Source: Psychroflexus halocasei (GTDB lineage Bacteria > Bacteroidota > Bacteroidia > Flavobacteriales > Flavobacteriaceae). From it: a stretch of DNA of 64,000 nt. Below, piece by piece: positions 51,023 to 61,036 of this stretch. Where the stretch lies: contig NZ_FNQF01000006.1 of assembly GCF_900107595.1 (NCBI RefSeq), forward strand, positions 124,001 to 188,000, written 5' to 3'. How positions within the stretch are numbered: the stretch's first letter is position 1; every line of letters starts with the position of its first letter. A model generated the notes under the pieces. The model was not told where the DNA came from and searched no databases. It was given only the letters and a program-made list of their open reading frames with translations. The position numbers and the translations under genes are program-made.

Positions 51023-54000
51023 ATGAAAAAATTTACGTTTTTATGCATTGCATCTTTGATAACGACAATTATGTGGTCACAGGTGTATGTAGACGAGGAC
51101 TTCTCTGGAGGAGCTCTTCCTTCCGGATGGGCCAATAATGACCTTCAGGGCAACGGCCAAACCTGGGAATTTGACAATCCTGGAGGCAGGACTGGAAATA
51201 TGCCCATTAATGCACCATTTGCCATCATTGACTCCGATAATTACGGTAGTGGTGGGATTCAAGATGCAGCACTGGAAACCATAGCCTTTGATGTTTCTGC
51301 CGCTTCTGCAGTTCAATTGGATTTTGATTATTATTACAGAACATGTTGCGGTAGTACGATTGCTGTTGAGGTTTTTGACGGTACTTCTTGGGTGGAGGTT
51401 TATGGGATAGAAGAGCCAAGCTCAGCCGATCCCGCTCATATGACTTTAGACATTACCGCAGCACTCAATGGTGCTGCTAACGCTCAAGTTCGCTTTCATT
51501 ATGTTGGAGATTGGGATTATTATTGGATGATTGATAATGTTACAATTCAAAATGTAACATGTCTACAGCCTACCGCTTTAACAGAAGATGCAGTGACAAC
51601 AACCACGGCAGACGTTTCTTGGACAGCTGGCGAAACTGAAACAGCCTGGAATGTATCTTGGGGTGCTCCTGGCTATACACCAGACACTGATGATTTAGGA
51701 ACTGATATTGCAAATACTACTTCATTCCAGATAACTAACTTAACAGCTAATACTAATTATGAATTTTATATTCAGGCTGACTGTGGTAATGGAGATGAAA
51801 GTGATTGGACTGGGCCAGTTGGCTTTATGACAGATTGTGTTGAAGAAACGACACCTTGGACAGATGATGTAGAAGGGCAAACAGGTACAGATAGAAATGC
51901 AGCTGTTGATGGATGCTGGACAGCAAATCCAACTAGTGAATTTGCATGGAACGTTTCCGACAGTAATACCTTATCTGGTAGCACTGGACCTAATGCAGCA
52001 CATAGTGGTTCTAAATTTTTCTTTACTGAATCTTCTAATGGTTCAACAAGTGATATTGCTGAATTGATCTCGCCACTTATTGACGTTAGTTCTCTAACAA
52101 CTCCAACGTTGAGTTTTTACTACCACATGTATGGGGCTTCAATGGGAGATATGAATATTTACGTTTTTGACGGAACAAATTGGAACCTAGAAGGAACAAT
52201 ATCTGGGCAACAACAAACCTCAGGTTCAGCTCCTTGGGAAGAAATGTCCATCGTACTTTCAGGTTATAGTGGAGTCATTCAAATAAAATTTGAAGGAGTA
52301 AAAGGCACCAGCTTTACGGGCGATATGGCAATTGATGATATTTCGGTAATTGAAATGCCAACCTGTCTAAAGCCAACTGCTTTGGCAGTTGATGCTGTAA
52401 CTACAACTACTGCCGATGTTTCTTGGACAGCAGGTGATACCGAAACTGCTTGGAATATTTCTTGGGGAGCATCTGGATACACGCCAGGAACTGATGATCT
52501 TGGTACTGATGTTGTCAATAATACACCAACTTATCAAATTTCTGCTTTAATGGAAGGTACTTCTTTCGAAGCATACGTTCAGGCAAGTTGTGGTGGTAAC
52601 GACTTAAGTAATTGGGTTGGACCACTTGAATTTTTCACAACTGAGGCAAATAATGATTGTAATGGCGCTATCGCTTTAACATGTGGTCAGACTGTAACAG
52701 GCTCTACTGAATATGCTACTGCTTCTGGATTGTCTACTCAATGTGGTAGTTTTTCGTCGAGTGATGCACGCGACTTATTTTACACATTTGAAGCTGATGG
52801 ATCTAGTGATTACTTGATTAGTCTTAATCAATTAGCTGGGACTTCTGGATTTGACGGCGTACTTTTTGTTTACTCAGATGTTTGTGGAAATCTGACTGAG
52901 CTTAATTGCTCTGATACAGGAAATCCAGAACAAATTGAACTTAACGCTCCAGCAGTGGGAACATACACTGTTAGGGTATTTGATTACTCTGGTACAGGTG
53001 AATTTACTATAGGTGTTGAATGTATCGCCCCTGGCTTTGTATATACAGGCGGTGTTTGGACTCCAAGCGATCCGAACACCAATGCAACAGCTACCGATGA
53101 TATTACCGTTATGGATGGTGTAACTAGTTTTACTTCAAACATTGAGGTTAATGATGTTACCGTAATGAGTGGTGCTACATTAAATGTTGGTTCTGTTTTA
53201 ACGATAAATGGGGATATTACCAATGATGGTGATCTTGTGTTTATAAGTACTGCAAACGGAAATGGAGAGTTGGCTTCAGTGCCTGTGACATCTACGATTA
53301 CAGGACAAGTTACAGTTCAGAGAAGTATGAGTGCTAAGAGGTCTTATAGAATGGTAAGTAGTGCAGTAACAACCACAACTTCTATTCACGATAACTGGCA
53401 AGAAGGAGCTACGAGTAATACGGATAATCCAAACCCAGGTTTCGGTACACATATTACGGGTAGTACAACGGACCAAATGAACGGATTTGATGGGACATTA
53501 ACAGGAAATACTTCAATGTTTATGATTAATGCAAGTACACAAGCTTTTGAAGCAATTGGAGATACAGACGTCAATGTATTAACAGCAGGAGAAGGCTATT
53601 TAATGTATGTTCGAGGATCGAGAGCAGTTGATTTAACAGCAGACCCAGTTTCACAAGCTGACGAAACTGTGTTAAGAGCGACAGGTAGTTTGTTTACAGG
53701 GACAAACACTCAAAACTTTGCTACTACAAATGCAGGTGAATTTGTAATGTTTGGTAACCCGTACCAAAGTACTGTTGACTTAAATGCAGTTATAGCAGAT
53801 TCTCAAAACCTAAACGGGAATTTTGCATATTATTATGATCCTAATTTAGGAACTTACGGAGGTTATGTAACTGTAACACTTCCAGCAGGAACTAATGCAT
53901 CAAACTCACAAGCGAATGAGTATTTACAACCAGGTCAAGCAGTTCAATTAGCGACAGCTAGTAATGGACTTACTTCAATTGTTTTTAATGAAAGCTCTAA

Positions 54001-54763
54001 AGCACCTGGAAATTTAAATTCGACTTTCAGTAATGGGAGTTTAAATGCAGACCAAATTATTATAGGTCAATTATTTACTGCAGAAAATCATGCAAATAAT
54101 GAGTCATTACATGATAGTTTCCAATTATTATTTAATTCAAGTTATAGTAATGAGTTGAATAATAATGATGCCGTCAAGCCATTTAACTTTACTGAGAATA
54201 TTGGTATAGGATCAGTTGAGTCGGCTTATAGTGTTGAGCGAAGAGCATTGCCAGAAGTTGGCGAGGAGATTTCTTTATTTGTTAATAATTACGCGCATGA
54301 AAATTATATGTTGCGATTAGAGGTTAACGAATTGGAAGGTGTAAAAGTTTACTTGAATGATAATTACACAGAAGAATCAGTTCTTTTAGAATCAGGAGAG
54401 AATTTATATGGCTTTAGTGTCAATGAATTATCTCTAGAAAGTATATCTTCGAATAGATTTAGTTTAAGCTTTGAGCGAGTGACATTAGGATTAGATCAGC
54501 CAGAGGCAGACTTTGGAATAGAGATATATCCTAATCCAACAGAGATAGGAGATGCATTTTACATCACAACAGGAGATTTTAAAGGAAAAGATGTAGAAGT
54601 GAGAATGATCGATATGTATGGGAAAACTGTTTACAATACTAAGTTATCCCTTGACGATACAAGAGTGAAAATACAACCACAGGCTGTTTTAAGTAGCGGA
54701 GTATATATGGTTAGTATAATCAATAAAGACAAGAAAGTTGAGAAGCGACTCATCATCATGTAA
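51023..54763 (+). CDS. Large T9SS adhesin with choice-of-anchor J, MAM, FN3 and PPC-like modules
   Basis: A 1246-residue secreted protein. Order: signal peptide (1-20); a cleaved-adhesin/choice-of-anchor J domain (21-185, VYVDEDFSGGALPSGW, YWMIDNVTI); FN3 (186-275); a MAM-like domain (276-450, ETTPWTDDVEG, MAIDDISVI); a second, near-duplicate FN3 (451-545; both contain VTTTTADVSWTAG); a PPC-like domain (547-670, GFDGVLFVYSDVCGN); a long beta region; and a T9SS sorting domain (EIYPNPTEIG to KRLIIM). The first 500 coding bases have clearly higher GC than the rest. It should be exported and act in adhesion or matrix building. A PID-CTERM gene follows 20 bases later. Confidence 0.88.
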   Translation: MKKFTFLCIASLITTIMWSQVYVDEDFSGGALPSGWANNDLQGNGQTWEFDNPGGRTGNMPINAPFAIIDSDNYGSGGIQDAALETIAFDVSAASAVQLDFDYYYRTCCGSTIAVEVFDGTSWVEVYGIEEPSSADPAHMTLDITAALNGAANAQVRFHYVGDWDYYWMIDNVTIQNVTCLQPTALTEDAVTTTTADVSWTAGETETAWNVSWGAPGYTPDTDDLGTDIANTTSFQITNLTANTNYEFYIQADCGNGDESDWTGPVGFMTDCVEETTPWTDDVEGQTGTDRNAAVDGCWTANPTSEFAWNVSDSNTLSGSTGPNAAHSGSKFFFTESSNGSTSDIAELISPLIDVSSLTTPTLSFYYHMYGASMGDMNIYVFDGTNWNLEGTISGQQQTSGSAPWEEMSIVLSGYSGVIQIKFEGVKGTSFTGDMAIDDISVIEMPTCLKPTALAVDAVTTTTADVSWTAGDTETAWNISWGASGYTPGTDDLGTDVVNNTPTYQISALMEGTSFEAYVQASCGGNDLSNWVGPLEFFTTEANNDCNGAIALTCGQTVTGSTEYATASGLSTQCGSFSSSDARDLFYTFEADGSSDYLISLNQLAGTSGFDGVLFVYSDVCGNLTELNCSDTGNPEQIELNAPAVGTYTVRVFDYSGTGEFTIGVECIAPGFVYTGGVWTPSDPNTNATATDDITVMDGVTSFTSNIEVNDVTVMSGATLNVGSVLTINGDITNDGDLVFISTANGNGELASVPVTSTITGQVTVQRSMSAKRSYRMVSSAVTTTTSIHDNWQEGATSNTDNPNPGFGTHITGSTTDQMNGFDGTLTGNTSMFMINASTQAFEAIGDTDVNVLTAGEGYLMYVRGSRAVDLTADPVSQADETVLRATGSLFTGTNTQNFATTNAGEFVMFGNPYQSTVDLNAVIADSQNLNGNFAYYYDPNLGTYGGYVTVTLPAGTNASNSQANEYLQPGQAVQLATASNGLTSIVFNESSKAPGNLNSTFSNGSLNADQIIIGQLFTAENHANNESLHDSFQLLFNSSYSNELNNNDAVKPFNFTENIGIGSVESAYSVERRALPEVGEEISLFVNNYAHENYMLRLEVNELEGVKVYLNDNYTEESVLLESGENLYGFSVNELSLESISSNRFSLSFERVTLGLDQPEADFGIEIYPNPTEIGDAFYITTGDFKGKDVEVRMIDMYGKTVYNTKLSLDDTRVKIQPQAVLSSGVYMVSIINKDKKVEKRLIIM

Positions 54764-54783
54764 TAATTATAAAATCTTTAAAA

Positions 54784-54999
54784 ATGAAAAAGAATAAAAA
54801 TCAAAACATTGTAAAAGGCATATTATTGGTAGTGTTTATATTGCTTATTGTGGCACCAAGTATGGCGCAAATACCATTACCAGGAGGTGGCGAGGAAGGT
54901 CCTGGTGATACACCAGCACCGATAGATGGATTAATTGGAGTTGCTATAGCAGTAGGAGCTGTAGCAGGAGTACGACGATTAAGAAAGAAGGAGAATTAA
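54784..54999 (+). CDS. Small PID-CTERM-like sorted protein
   Basis: A 71-residue protein: a signal peptide (about 1-29, ending MAQ), a short Gly/Pro-rich mature segment (PLPGGGEEGPGDTPAP), and a C-terminal tripartite signal, PIDGLIGVAIAVGAVAGVRR plus LRKKEN. The PID motif, a hydrophobic helix and a basic tail match what is called PID-CTERM in Bacteroidetes genomes. The processed mature peptide would be only about 15-25 residues. It lies 20 bases after the large T9SS adhesin gene and is probably cotranscribed with it. A terminator follows. What processes it is not known from this window. Confidence 0.75.
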   Translation: MKKNKNQNIVKGILLVVFILLIVAPSMAQIPLPGGGEEGPGDTPAPIDGLIGVAIAVGAVAGVRRLRKKEN

Positions 55000-55056
55000 T
55001 TTATTAAATTAACAAGACAAGTTTAAAATAAAATAACAAGTCTTATAAAAAAGAAG

Positions 55057-55090
55057 CCGAGTTGTGATAATATCATAACTCGGTTTTTTT
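55057..55090 (+). terminator. Terminator after the PID-CTERM gene
   Basis: CCGAGTTGTGAT pairs with ATCATAACTCGG with one mismatch, then seven T residues. Confidence 0.85.
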
Positions 55091-55204
55091 GTTTTCAATA
55101 AAACCATTTCTCTTAGTGGATTTTAATCCTAATAAACAAAAGCCATGAATGATTCTTAAAAAAAATGTAATTTTATAACCTAAAAATCATTTGATCAATA
55201 CATT

Positions 55205-57286
55205 ATGAAAAATAAATATTTTCACAATAAATCTATTTTACTTTTAGTTTTTACATTATTAAGCTCACAATTATTTGCCCAAGAGTGGATTTTGAGAACC
55301 CCACTAAAAAGTATCTCTAAAATCACGACTTTAGAAGTCACTGATAATAATTCAATTTATGCTCTGGATGCAAGTCCGACACTTGATTATTTGTACGCAA
55401 GTTCTGATTTAGGTGCAATCTATCAACGTTATCAATTTCCAGATGCTAGAAATATGCAGATGATCGCTAACAATTCTGGATTCGTTTTATCGTCTTATGA
55501 TCTTTATTTTACGAATGACAATTTTCAGACAATTACTTCACAAGATTTACCTGGCGTCGCTTTTAATACTCTGTTCTTCTTAGATGAAAATCAGGGATTT
55601 ATTACTGGTGATAATGGTGTTATTTTTCATACTGACGATGCAGGCGAAAATTGGACAGAACAAACAACACCAACAACAGAAAATTTAAAAAGCATTTATT
55701 TTATCGATGATCTCACGGGTTTTGCTGTTGGTGAAGATATTAGCTTCCTAAAAACAATTGATGGTGGAACAACTTGGACAGAAATCATTTTAAATATTGA
55801 TTCTTACTGGAATTTTGAAAAAATCTATTTTTTCTCAGAAACAAAAGGCGTTATTGTTGGCTCAAACGGATACATTTTTTACACACATGATGCTGGTGAG
55901 ACGTGGACACAAGCCACCACAACGACAAATAGAATCATCTACGATGTCACTCAAGCGCATAACGGTAACTTAATTGCTGTAGGTCAATCAGGTAGAGTGC
56001 TCACTTCAGATGATGATGGTTTAACTTGGACAACTGAAATTATTGGTTCAGACGACTTATATACAGTTTCGGCTTCTACAAATTTAACTTACATCGGTAC
56101 AGAAGCTGAAATACTTGAATCTTCAGATTTGAACACATGGGCTTCTCACCTTAAAGGCGTCACAATGAGTGATCTCAATCAAGTGTCATTTGCAGATCTA
56201 GATCGAGGTTTGGTTGTTGGGAAAGGACAAAACGGAAGTGCAGTTTTTCGCGATGTCATGTTTAGAACATCTGATGGCGGGCAGAATTGGGAAAAGAAAA
56301 ACGTTTCTGGTGGATACAGCACTGTTCAAATGAGAGCTAACGGTCAGGCCATTACCTCACGTGGTAATATCAGTTATGTTGGCTTATCACAAGATTTTGG
56401 CGAAACCTGGGCAACAGTTCCTGGGCCAACTATCACGCAGCAATTTGTCGCGAAGACTTCATGGATTTCATCGATGAGTGATTTTTTCGTAGGAGGTGGA
56501 AACTTCTTCTCAAGTGACGGCCTTTATCACTATCAAAACAGTAGTGGGTGGACACATATTGCTGAAGTTGGAAATGTAACACAACTTAAATTTACAGAAG
56601 ATAATCAAACAGGTTTTTTGATCAATTCTGTAAATCAAATTTTTAAATCAGTTGATGCTGGCGACACTTGGACGGAATTAACTTTCTCAGCGCCATCTTA
56701 CGGACAAATAGAGATTATTGATGACAATACCGTTTACATCGGTGACTATGTCACTTTTGATGGCGGTCAGAATTTTGAACTTCATGGTTTTGAAGGTTAT
56801 ATTTTGGCTTACCGTTTTTTTGATGCCAACACAGCTTTAGGCGTGACAAATTTAGGTCAGGTTTACAAAACAATAGATGCAGGCATGAACTGGACAGAAG
56901 TCAGTAGTGCTATTATTGAAGACTCTAACTGTTGTAACCTTTTCCATATTTTAGAAGATAAAATTATTGCGACGAGTTTTAGATCAGATATTTATACTTT
57001 AGATATTGGAAATGTATTACAAACTAGGTCTTATGAAGAAGACTTAGTCCCAATTTTAATTTATCCAAATCCAACAAAAGGAAAACTTCATTTTGATTGG
57101 CATAAAAATATTAATGCATTGCAGTTGACAATTTATAGCAGCCAAGGGCAATTAATAAAAAAACATCAACTGAAGAATGAGAAACAAAAATCAATAGATG
57201 TTTCTAAACTTTCACAAGGTATTTATTTTGTTCACCTGAAAACAAATGAAGGCAAAACTTATATTAAGAAGTTGATTAAGGAGTGA
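55205..57286 (+). CDS. YCF48/BNR-like beta-propeller protein with T9SS sorting domain
   Basis: A 693-residue secreted protein with a signal peptide ending LFAQE. The body consists of repeats with the Asp-box-like pattern of BNR/YCF48 proteins: HTDDAGENWTEQT, KTIDGGTTWTEI, YTHDAGETWTQA, TSDDDGLTWTTE, RTSDGGQNWEKK, KSVDAGDTWTEL and KTIDAGMNWTEV, giving one or two seven-bladed propellers. The C-terminal domain (about 615-693) has ILIYPNPTKGKLHF and ends KKLIKE. The role is unknown; similar proteins act as secreted stress or adhesion proteins. It converges with the iron ABC transporter, with 3 bases between the stops. Confidence 0.88.
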   Translation: MKNKYFHNKSILLLVFTLLSSQLFAQEWILRTPLKSISKITTLEVTDNNSIYALDASPTLDYLYASSDLGAIYQRYQFPDARNMQMIANNSGFVLSSYDLYFTNDNFQTITSQDLPGVAFNTLFFLDENQGFITGDNGVIFHTDDAGENWTEQTTPTTENLKSIYFIDDLTGFAVGEDISFLKTIDGGTTWTEIILNIDSYWNFEKIYFFSETKGVIVGSNGYIFYTHDAGETWTQATTTTNRIIYDVTQAHNGNLIAVGQSGRVLTSDDDGLTWTTEIIGSDDLYTVSASTNLTYIGTEAEILESSDLNTWASHLKGVTMSDLNQVSFADLDRGLVVGKGQNGSAVFRDVMFRTSDGGQNWEKKNVSGGYSTVQMRANGQAITSRGNISYVGLSQDFGETWATVPGPTITQQFVAKTSWISSMSDFFVGGGNFFSSDGLYHYQNSSGWTHIAEVGNVTQLKFTEDNQTGFLINSVNQIFKSVDAGDTWTELTFSAPSYGQIEIIDDNTVYIGDYVTFDGGQNFELHGFEGYILAYRFFDANTALGVTNLGQVYKTIDAGMNWTEVSSAIIEDSNCCNLFHILEDKIIATSFRSDIYTLDIGNVLQTRSYEEDLVPILIYPNPTKGKLHFDWHKNINALQLTIYSSQGQLIKKHQLKNEKQKSIDVSKLSQGIYFVHLKTNEGKTYIKKLIKE

Positions 57287-57289
57287 TGA

Positions 57290-58315
57290 TTAATTTTCCT
57301 CACTAAACTCTAAAATATCATTAGAATTAAAACCGATGTAGATGGAATCTGCGATGTTGGAGTCTTGCGTCATCACGGTGAGTTGCTCACCAGATTCTAG
57401 TTTTAATAAAAGCTGAATCGAATCGCCAAGTACCACTTTTTTAATCACATCTGCTTTGGTGATGTGGTCACATTCATCGATGCTTTTAGGATCAGTGCCA
57501 TCATGAGTAGGGAAAACTTTAAATTTTTCATTCCTGATTGCGTGACAGCAATTTTCATTTAAAGGACATTTAAAAGCCGTTTGCAAGTTCTTATTGATCT
57601 GTACAGTATTGCCAAACAGTGAAGCCACGTATAAAGTGTTGGGCTTGACATATAAATTTGCAGCCGCATCTTTTTGTATGACTTTTCCGTTTTGGAGAAT
57701 CATGATTTCATCAGCTACCGAAAGTGCATCTTGCGTATCATGTGTAACGAATAAAACGGTCACACCAGTTTTTTTGATGATATCGAAAACTTCATTTCTA
57801 AGTTGCATGCGAAGCATTGCATCCAGATTACTAAAAGGTTCATCCAAAATTAACAAAGAAGGTTCAGGTGCCAAAGCTCTTGCCAAGGCAACGCGTTGTT
57901 GTTGTCCGCCTGAGAGTTGATGCGGATAGCGTTTGCCTAAATCACTTAAGCCAACCAAGTCGAGCATTTCTTGCGCTCTTTTCTTCTTGTTTTTAAGTTT
58001 TGAAATTCCGTATAAAATGTTTTCTTCAATAGTCAGATGCGGAAAAAGTGCATATTCCTGAAACACTAATCCGATTTTTCGTTTTTCCGGCTGAACAAAT
58101 TTTTTATCAGAAGCAATCACTTTTCCATTTAGCGAAATACTGCCTTCATCTGGTCTTTCCAAGCCAGCAATCAAACGTACTAAAGTTGTTTTTCCGCTAC
58201 CGCTTTCGCCCACAATGGCACACACGTCTCCAGCTTTCAGATCAATTGTGACATCATCCAAAGCAAAATTTTTGCCTTTATCGTAACTTTTTGAAAGTGA
58301 TTGTATTGTTAGCAT
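57290..58315 (-). CDS. Ferric iron ABC transporter, ATP-binding protein (FbpC/FutC-like)
   Basis: A 341-residue cytosolic ATPase powering the transporter. Walker A is GESGSGKTT (36-44), the Q-loop QEYALFPH, the signature LSGGQQQRVALARAL (134-148) and Walker B LLILDEP (154-160), then the H-loop VTHDTQDAL. A C-terminal regulatory TOBE-like domain starts about 240. It carries an unusual Cys group, KCPLNENCCHA (Cys250, Cys256, Cys257), with Cys282 later, which might sense iron or an Fe-S cluster. It begins one base after the permease gene stops. The family also includes sulfate and polyamine ATPases; the operon decides for iron. Confidence 0.92.
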   Translation of the reverse strand: MLTIQSLSKSYDKGKNFALDDVTIDLKAGDVCAIVGESGSGKTTLVRLIAGLERPDEGSISLNGKVIASDKKFVQPEKRKIGLVFQEYALFPHLTIEENILYGISKLKNKKKRAQEMLDLVGLSDLGKRYPHQLSGGQQQRVALARALAPEPSLLILDEPFSNLDAMLRMQLRNEVFDIIKKTGVTVLFVTHDTQDALSVADEIMILQNGKVIQKDAAANLYVKPNTLYVASLFGNTVQINKNLQTAFKCPLNENCCHAIRNEKFKVFPTHDGTDPKSIDECDHITKADVIKKVVLGDSIQLLLKLESGEQLTVMTQDSNIADSIYIGFNSNDILEFSEEN

Positions 58316-58316
58316 T

Positions 58317-59978
58317 TTATTTATTGATCAGTAATTTATTAAGAAATATAACAGGAATCATCGCCGTAAAGATAATGAAAAGTGATGGTATTGAGGCTTC
58401 CATAACCATTTCGTCGCTTGCATATTCAAAGGCTTTAACAGCTAAAGTGTCTACATGATAAGGCTTGAGAATTAACGTGAGAGGTAATTCTTTCATCACA
58501 TCTATAAAAACCAAAATCACAGCACTGAAAACGCCCGTTTTAATTAAAGGAAATTCAATTTTCCTAAAAGTTTTGAGATGTCCAACACCTAAAACCTTTG
58601 ATGAGTCAGGAATGCTTTCGCTCACTTTTAAAGCCGTGGAATCTATGGGATGATAAGCCACAGCTAAGAATCTCACAGCATAAGCATAAAATAAAGCGAT
58701 CAGCGTTCCATTGATAATCAGTCCAGAGTCAATACCGAATTGACCCAAAATTTGAATTAGCCATTTGTCAAAGGCTATAGTCGGTAACATAATGCCAATT
58801 GCGATAACTGCACCAGGAATGGCATAACCTAAAACACCCACCTTAGCGACATTTTTTATAAAATTTAATGCGCTCCATTTTGAAAAATAAATCAATAAAA
58901 GTGCAAAGAAAACTGTGATAATTGCTGATGAAATGGCAATACCAAAGCTTTGCAGTGATAGCATGATAAATGCTGTGTCAAAAACTGTTGAAGCTGTGAT
59001 TGTCGCCCAATAGATGAGTTGAGCAACAGGTAAAATAAAGCCAAGCAAAACAGGTAGCATGACCACAGAAAATATCAACCATTTTTGACTGCCCTTTGTT
59101 TCTTTACGTTCGAGTTGTGTGTTGTTTGTTTTTACTGAATTAAATTTCATTTTCCTGACTTGCCACTTTTCAAAAAGAATTAAAGCAAGGATAATCACCA
59201 CTAAAATTGCTGATAAATAAACCGCTGTCTGAGGTTCTTCTAATGAAAACCACGACCTGAATATACCAGTTGTAAACGTATTGACGCCATAATATTTAGC
59301 AGCACCATAATCGTTGAGGACTTCCATTAATACCAAAACTAAGCCAGCAACAACAGCAGGTCGGGCAAGAGGAAGCATGAGTTTAAAGAAACTTTTGGCT
59401 TCACCTACACCTAGCATTTTCGAGGCTTCAAGAAGGTTGTTGGCTTGATTCAGGAAGAAAGCTCTCGCACTAACGTAAACATAAGGAAATAGCGAAATGC
59501 TTAATACGAAGGCGAGTCCAGCTTTGTTCATCACATCAATGCGAATAAAGTCAAGATTAAAGTACCTTAAAATAAGGTTTAAACTTCCACCGTAATCAAA
59601 TATACCAGCATAAGCATAACCGACAATGTAGGAGGGAATTGCTAAAGGAAGAATAAGAAGCCACTCCATTTGTTTGCGTAAAGGAAACTCAAAGCGTGAA
59701 ACAAACCATGCGGAGGAAACACCAAAAATGAGAACCAATAGACTACAAAAAACAATCAGATATAAAGAGTTGAGTATATACTCGGGTAATAAATATTCAG
59801 TAATATGATTCCAAGATTCACCAGGTCCAGCAAAAAGCTCAACACCGATAAAAAGAATAGGTAATGCCAAGAAAAGAACAATGGCCAGCGTAAAAACTGA
59901 CCATTTGTTTGTATCTCGTACAAGTCTATTCAACCTTGTGATCAAGGAGGATTTTTTATTATTTCCAGCCTGCTTCAT
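58317..59978 (-). CDS. Ferric iron ABC transporter, permease (FbpB/FutB-like)
   Basis: A 553-residue inner-membrane permease with 12 predicted membrane segments arranged as two fused halves, each with an EAA-type loop (EASKMLGVGEAKSFFKLMLPLARPAV near 186-211; ALKVSESIPDSSKVLGVGHLKTFRKIEFPLIKTG near 455-488). The duplicated-half layout is usual for ferric-iron permeases. I start at the ATG 59978; the frame extends three bases to a TTG. It overlaps the substrate-binding gene by 20 bases, so translation is coupled. Confidence 0.93.
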   Translation of the reverse strand: MKQAGNNKKSSLITRLNRLVRDTNKWSVFTLAIVLFLALPILFIGVELFAGPGESWNHITEYLLPEYILNSLYLIVFCSLLVLIFGVSSAWFVSRFEFPLRKQMEWLLILPLAIPSYIVGYAYAGIFDYGGSLNLILRYFNLDFIRIDVMNKAGLAFVLSISLFPYVYVSARAFFLNQANNLLEASKMLGVGEAKSFFKLMLPLARPAVVAGLVLVLMEVLNDYGAAKYYGVNTFTTGIFRSWFSLEEPQTAVYLSAILVVIILALILFEKWQVRKMKFNSVKTNNTQLERKETKGSQKWLIFSVVMLPVLLGFILPVAQLIYWATITASTVFDTAFIMLSLQSFGIAISSAIITVFFALLLIYFSKWSALNFIKNVAKVGVLGYAIPGAVIAIGIMLPTIAFDKWLIQILGQFGIDSGLIINGTLIALFYAYAVRFLAVAYHPIDSTALKVSESIPDSSKVLGVGHLKTFRKIEFPLIKTGVFSAVILVFIDVMKELPLTLILKPYHVDTLAVKAFEYASDEMVMEASIPSLFIIFTAMIPVIFLNKLLINK

Positions 59979-61014
59979 CAAAAAGTAAAACTGCTTTTTT
60001 ATTATTTTCTCCGAGTTTTGTCAATTCTAAATTATCTTCTTTAAAATCGCCCCATGCTTTGATGTCTGCCGTTGGCTCAACACTTTCAATCACTGGGTAT
60101 TCGTAGTTTAGGTTAGTGAATTCTTTTTGTGCTTTTTCACTTACTAAAAATTCAATAAATTTAATTGCATTTTCTTTATTTGGCGCATATTTAGTAACAC
60201 CAGCACCACTCACATTCACATGCGTTCCTCTGCCATCTTGATTTGGGAAAAACAAACCAATTTTTTTGGCAGTTTCAACTTCTTCGCTGTCAGGAGAGTT
60301 GAGCATTTTACCGATGTAGTAAGAGTTAACAATTGCTAAATCACCTTCGCCAGCGACAACAGCTTTCACTTGGTCTCTATCAGAGCCTTTAGGAGCGCGT
60401 GCCATATTATTTACAATACCTTTTGCCCATTCTTTAGCTTCTTCTTCGCCATCATTAGCAATAATTGATGCCATCAGGGATTGGTTGTAGATGTTTGAAG
60501 AAGATCTGATTAAGATCTTGTTTTTCCATTTTTCTGCTGTCAAATCTTCATAAGTTGATAGATCTTCAGGTTTAACTCTATCTTTCGCATAAGCGATTAT
60601 TCTCGCTCTTTTAGTGAAGCCAAACCATTGGTTATCCGTGTCTTGAAGGTGTGAAGGTATTGTCTTTTCTAGCACATCAGATTCAATGCTTTGTAATAAA
60701 TCTTGTTCTTTAGCACGGTGTAAACGGCCAGCATCAACAGTGATAATCACATCAGCGGGAGATTGTTTGCCTTCCATTTTCATTTTTTGGATGAGTTCAT
60801 CGGCACTGGCATTAACAACCTTAACTTTAATGTTTGTTTCATCTTCAAACATTTTAATGATACTTTGGTCAGGTTTGTAATGACGATGCGTATAAAGTGT
60901 CATGACTTCTTCATCTTGAGACTTTTCGTTTGTCGATGATTTTTTTTGCTGGTTATCGTTTTTACAAGCAGTAAAGATTGAAATCGCAATAATAGCTAAA
61001 AATATTTTTTTCAT
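59959..61014 (-). CDS. Ferric iron ABC transporter, substrate-binding lipoprotein (FutA/FbpA-like)
   Basis: A 351-residue lipoprotein (lipobox IFTAC, Cys17). The two-lobed binding fold begins at VMTLYTHRHYKPDQSI, the opening common to FutA/FbpA-type iron-binding proteins, and the hinge segment LAIVNSYYIGKML holds the Tyr pair that coordinates ferric iron in this family; further Tyr residues (THRHY, NIYNQ, YEYPV) are candidates. It is the first gene of the operon, with an iron-type dyad operator and a -7 box upstream. It can bind other metals, but the family and context favour iron. Confidence 0.92.
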   Translation of the reverse strand: MKKIFLAIIAISIFTACKNDNQQKKSSTNEKSQDEEVMTLYTHRHYKPDQSIIKMFEDETNIKVKVVNASADELIQKMKMEGKQSPADVIITVDAGRLHRAKEQDLLQSIESDVLEKTIPSHLQDTDNQWFGFTKRARIIAYAKDRVKPEDLSTYEDLTAEKWKNKILIRSSSNIYNQSLMASIIANDGEEEAKEWAKGIVNNMARAPKGSDRDQVKAVVAGEGDLAIVNSYYIGKMLNSPDSEEVETAKKIGLFFPNQDGRGTHVNVSGAGVTKYAPNKENAIKFIEFLVSEKAQKEFTNLNYEYPVIESVEPTADIKAWGDFKEDNLELTKLGENNKKAVLLFDEAGWK

Positions 61015-61036
61015 GATTATTAATTTTTTGAAAAAG

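Noticed and set aside
51023-54763. Several long minus-strand open frames inside the large T9SS gene
   Set aside because: They are antisense shadows: Thr/Val/Ser-rich, no starts with leader sequence, and no homology that I recognise.
55205-57286. Sialidase function for the protein with Asp-box-like repeats
   Set aside because: The repeats are of the YCF48/BNR type only; no sialidase FRIP motif or Arg triad is evident.
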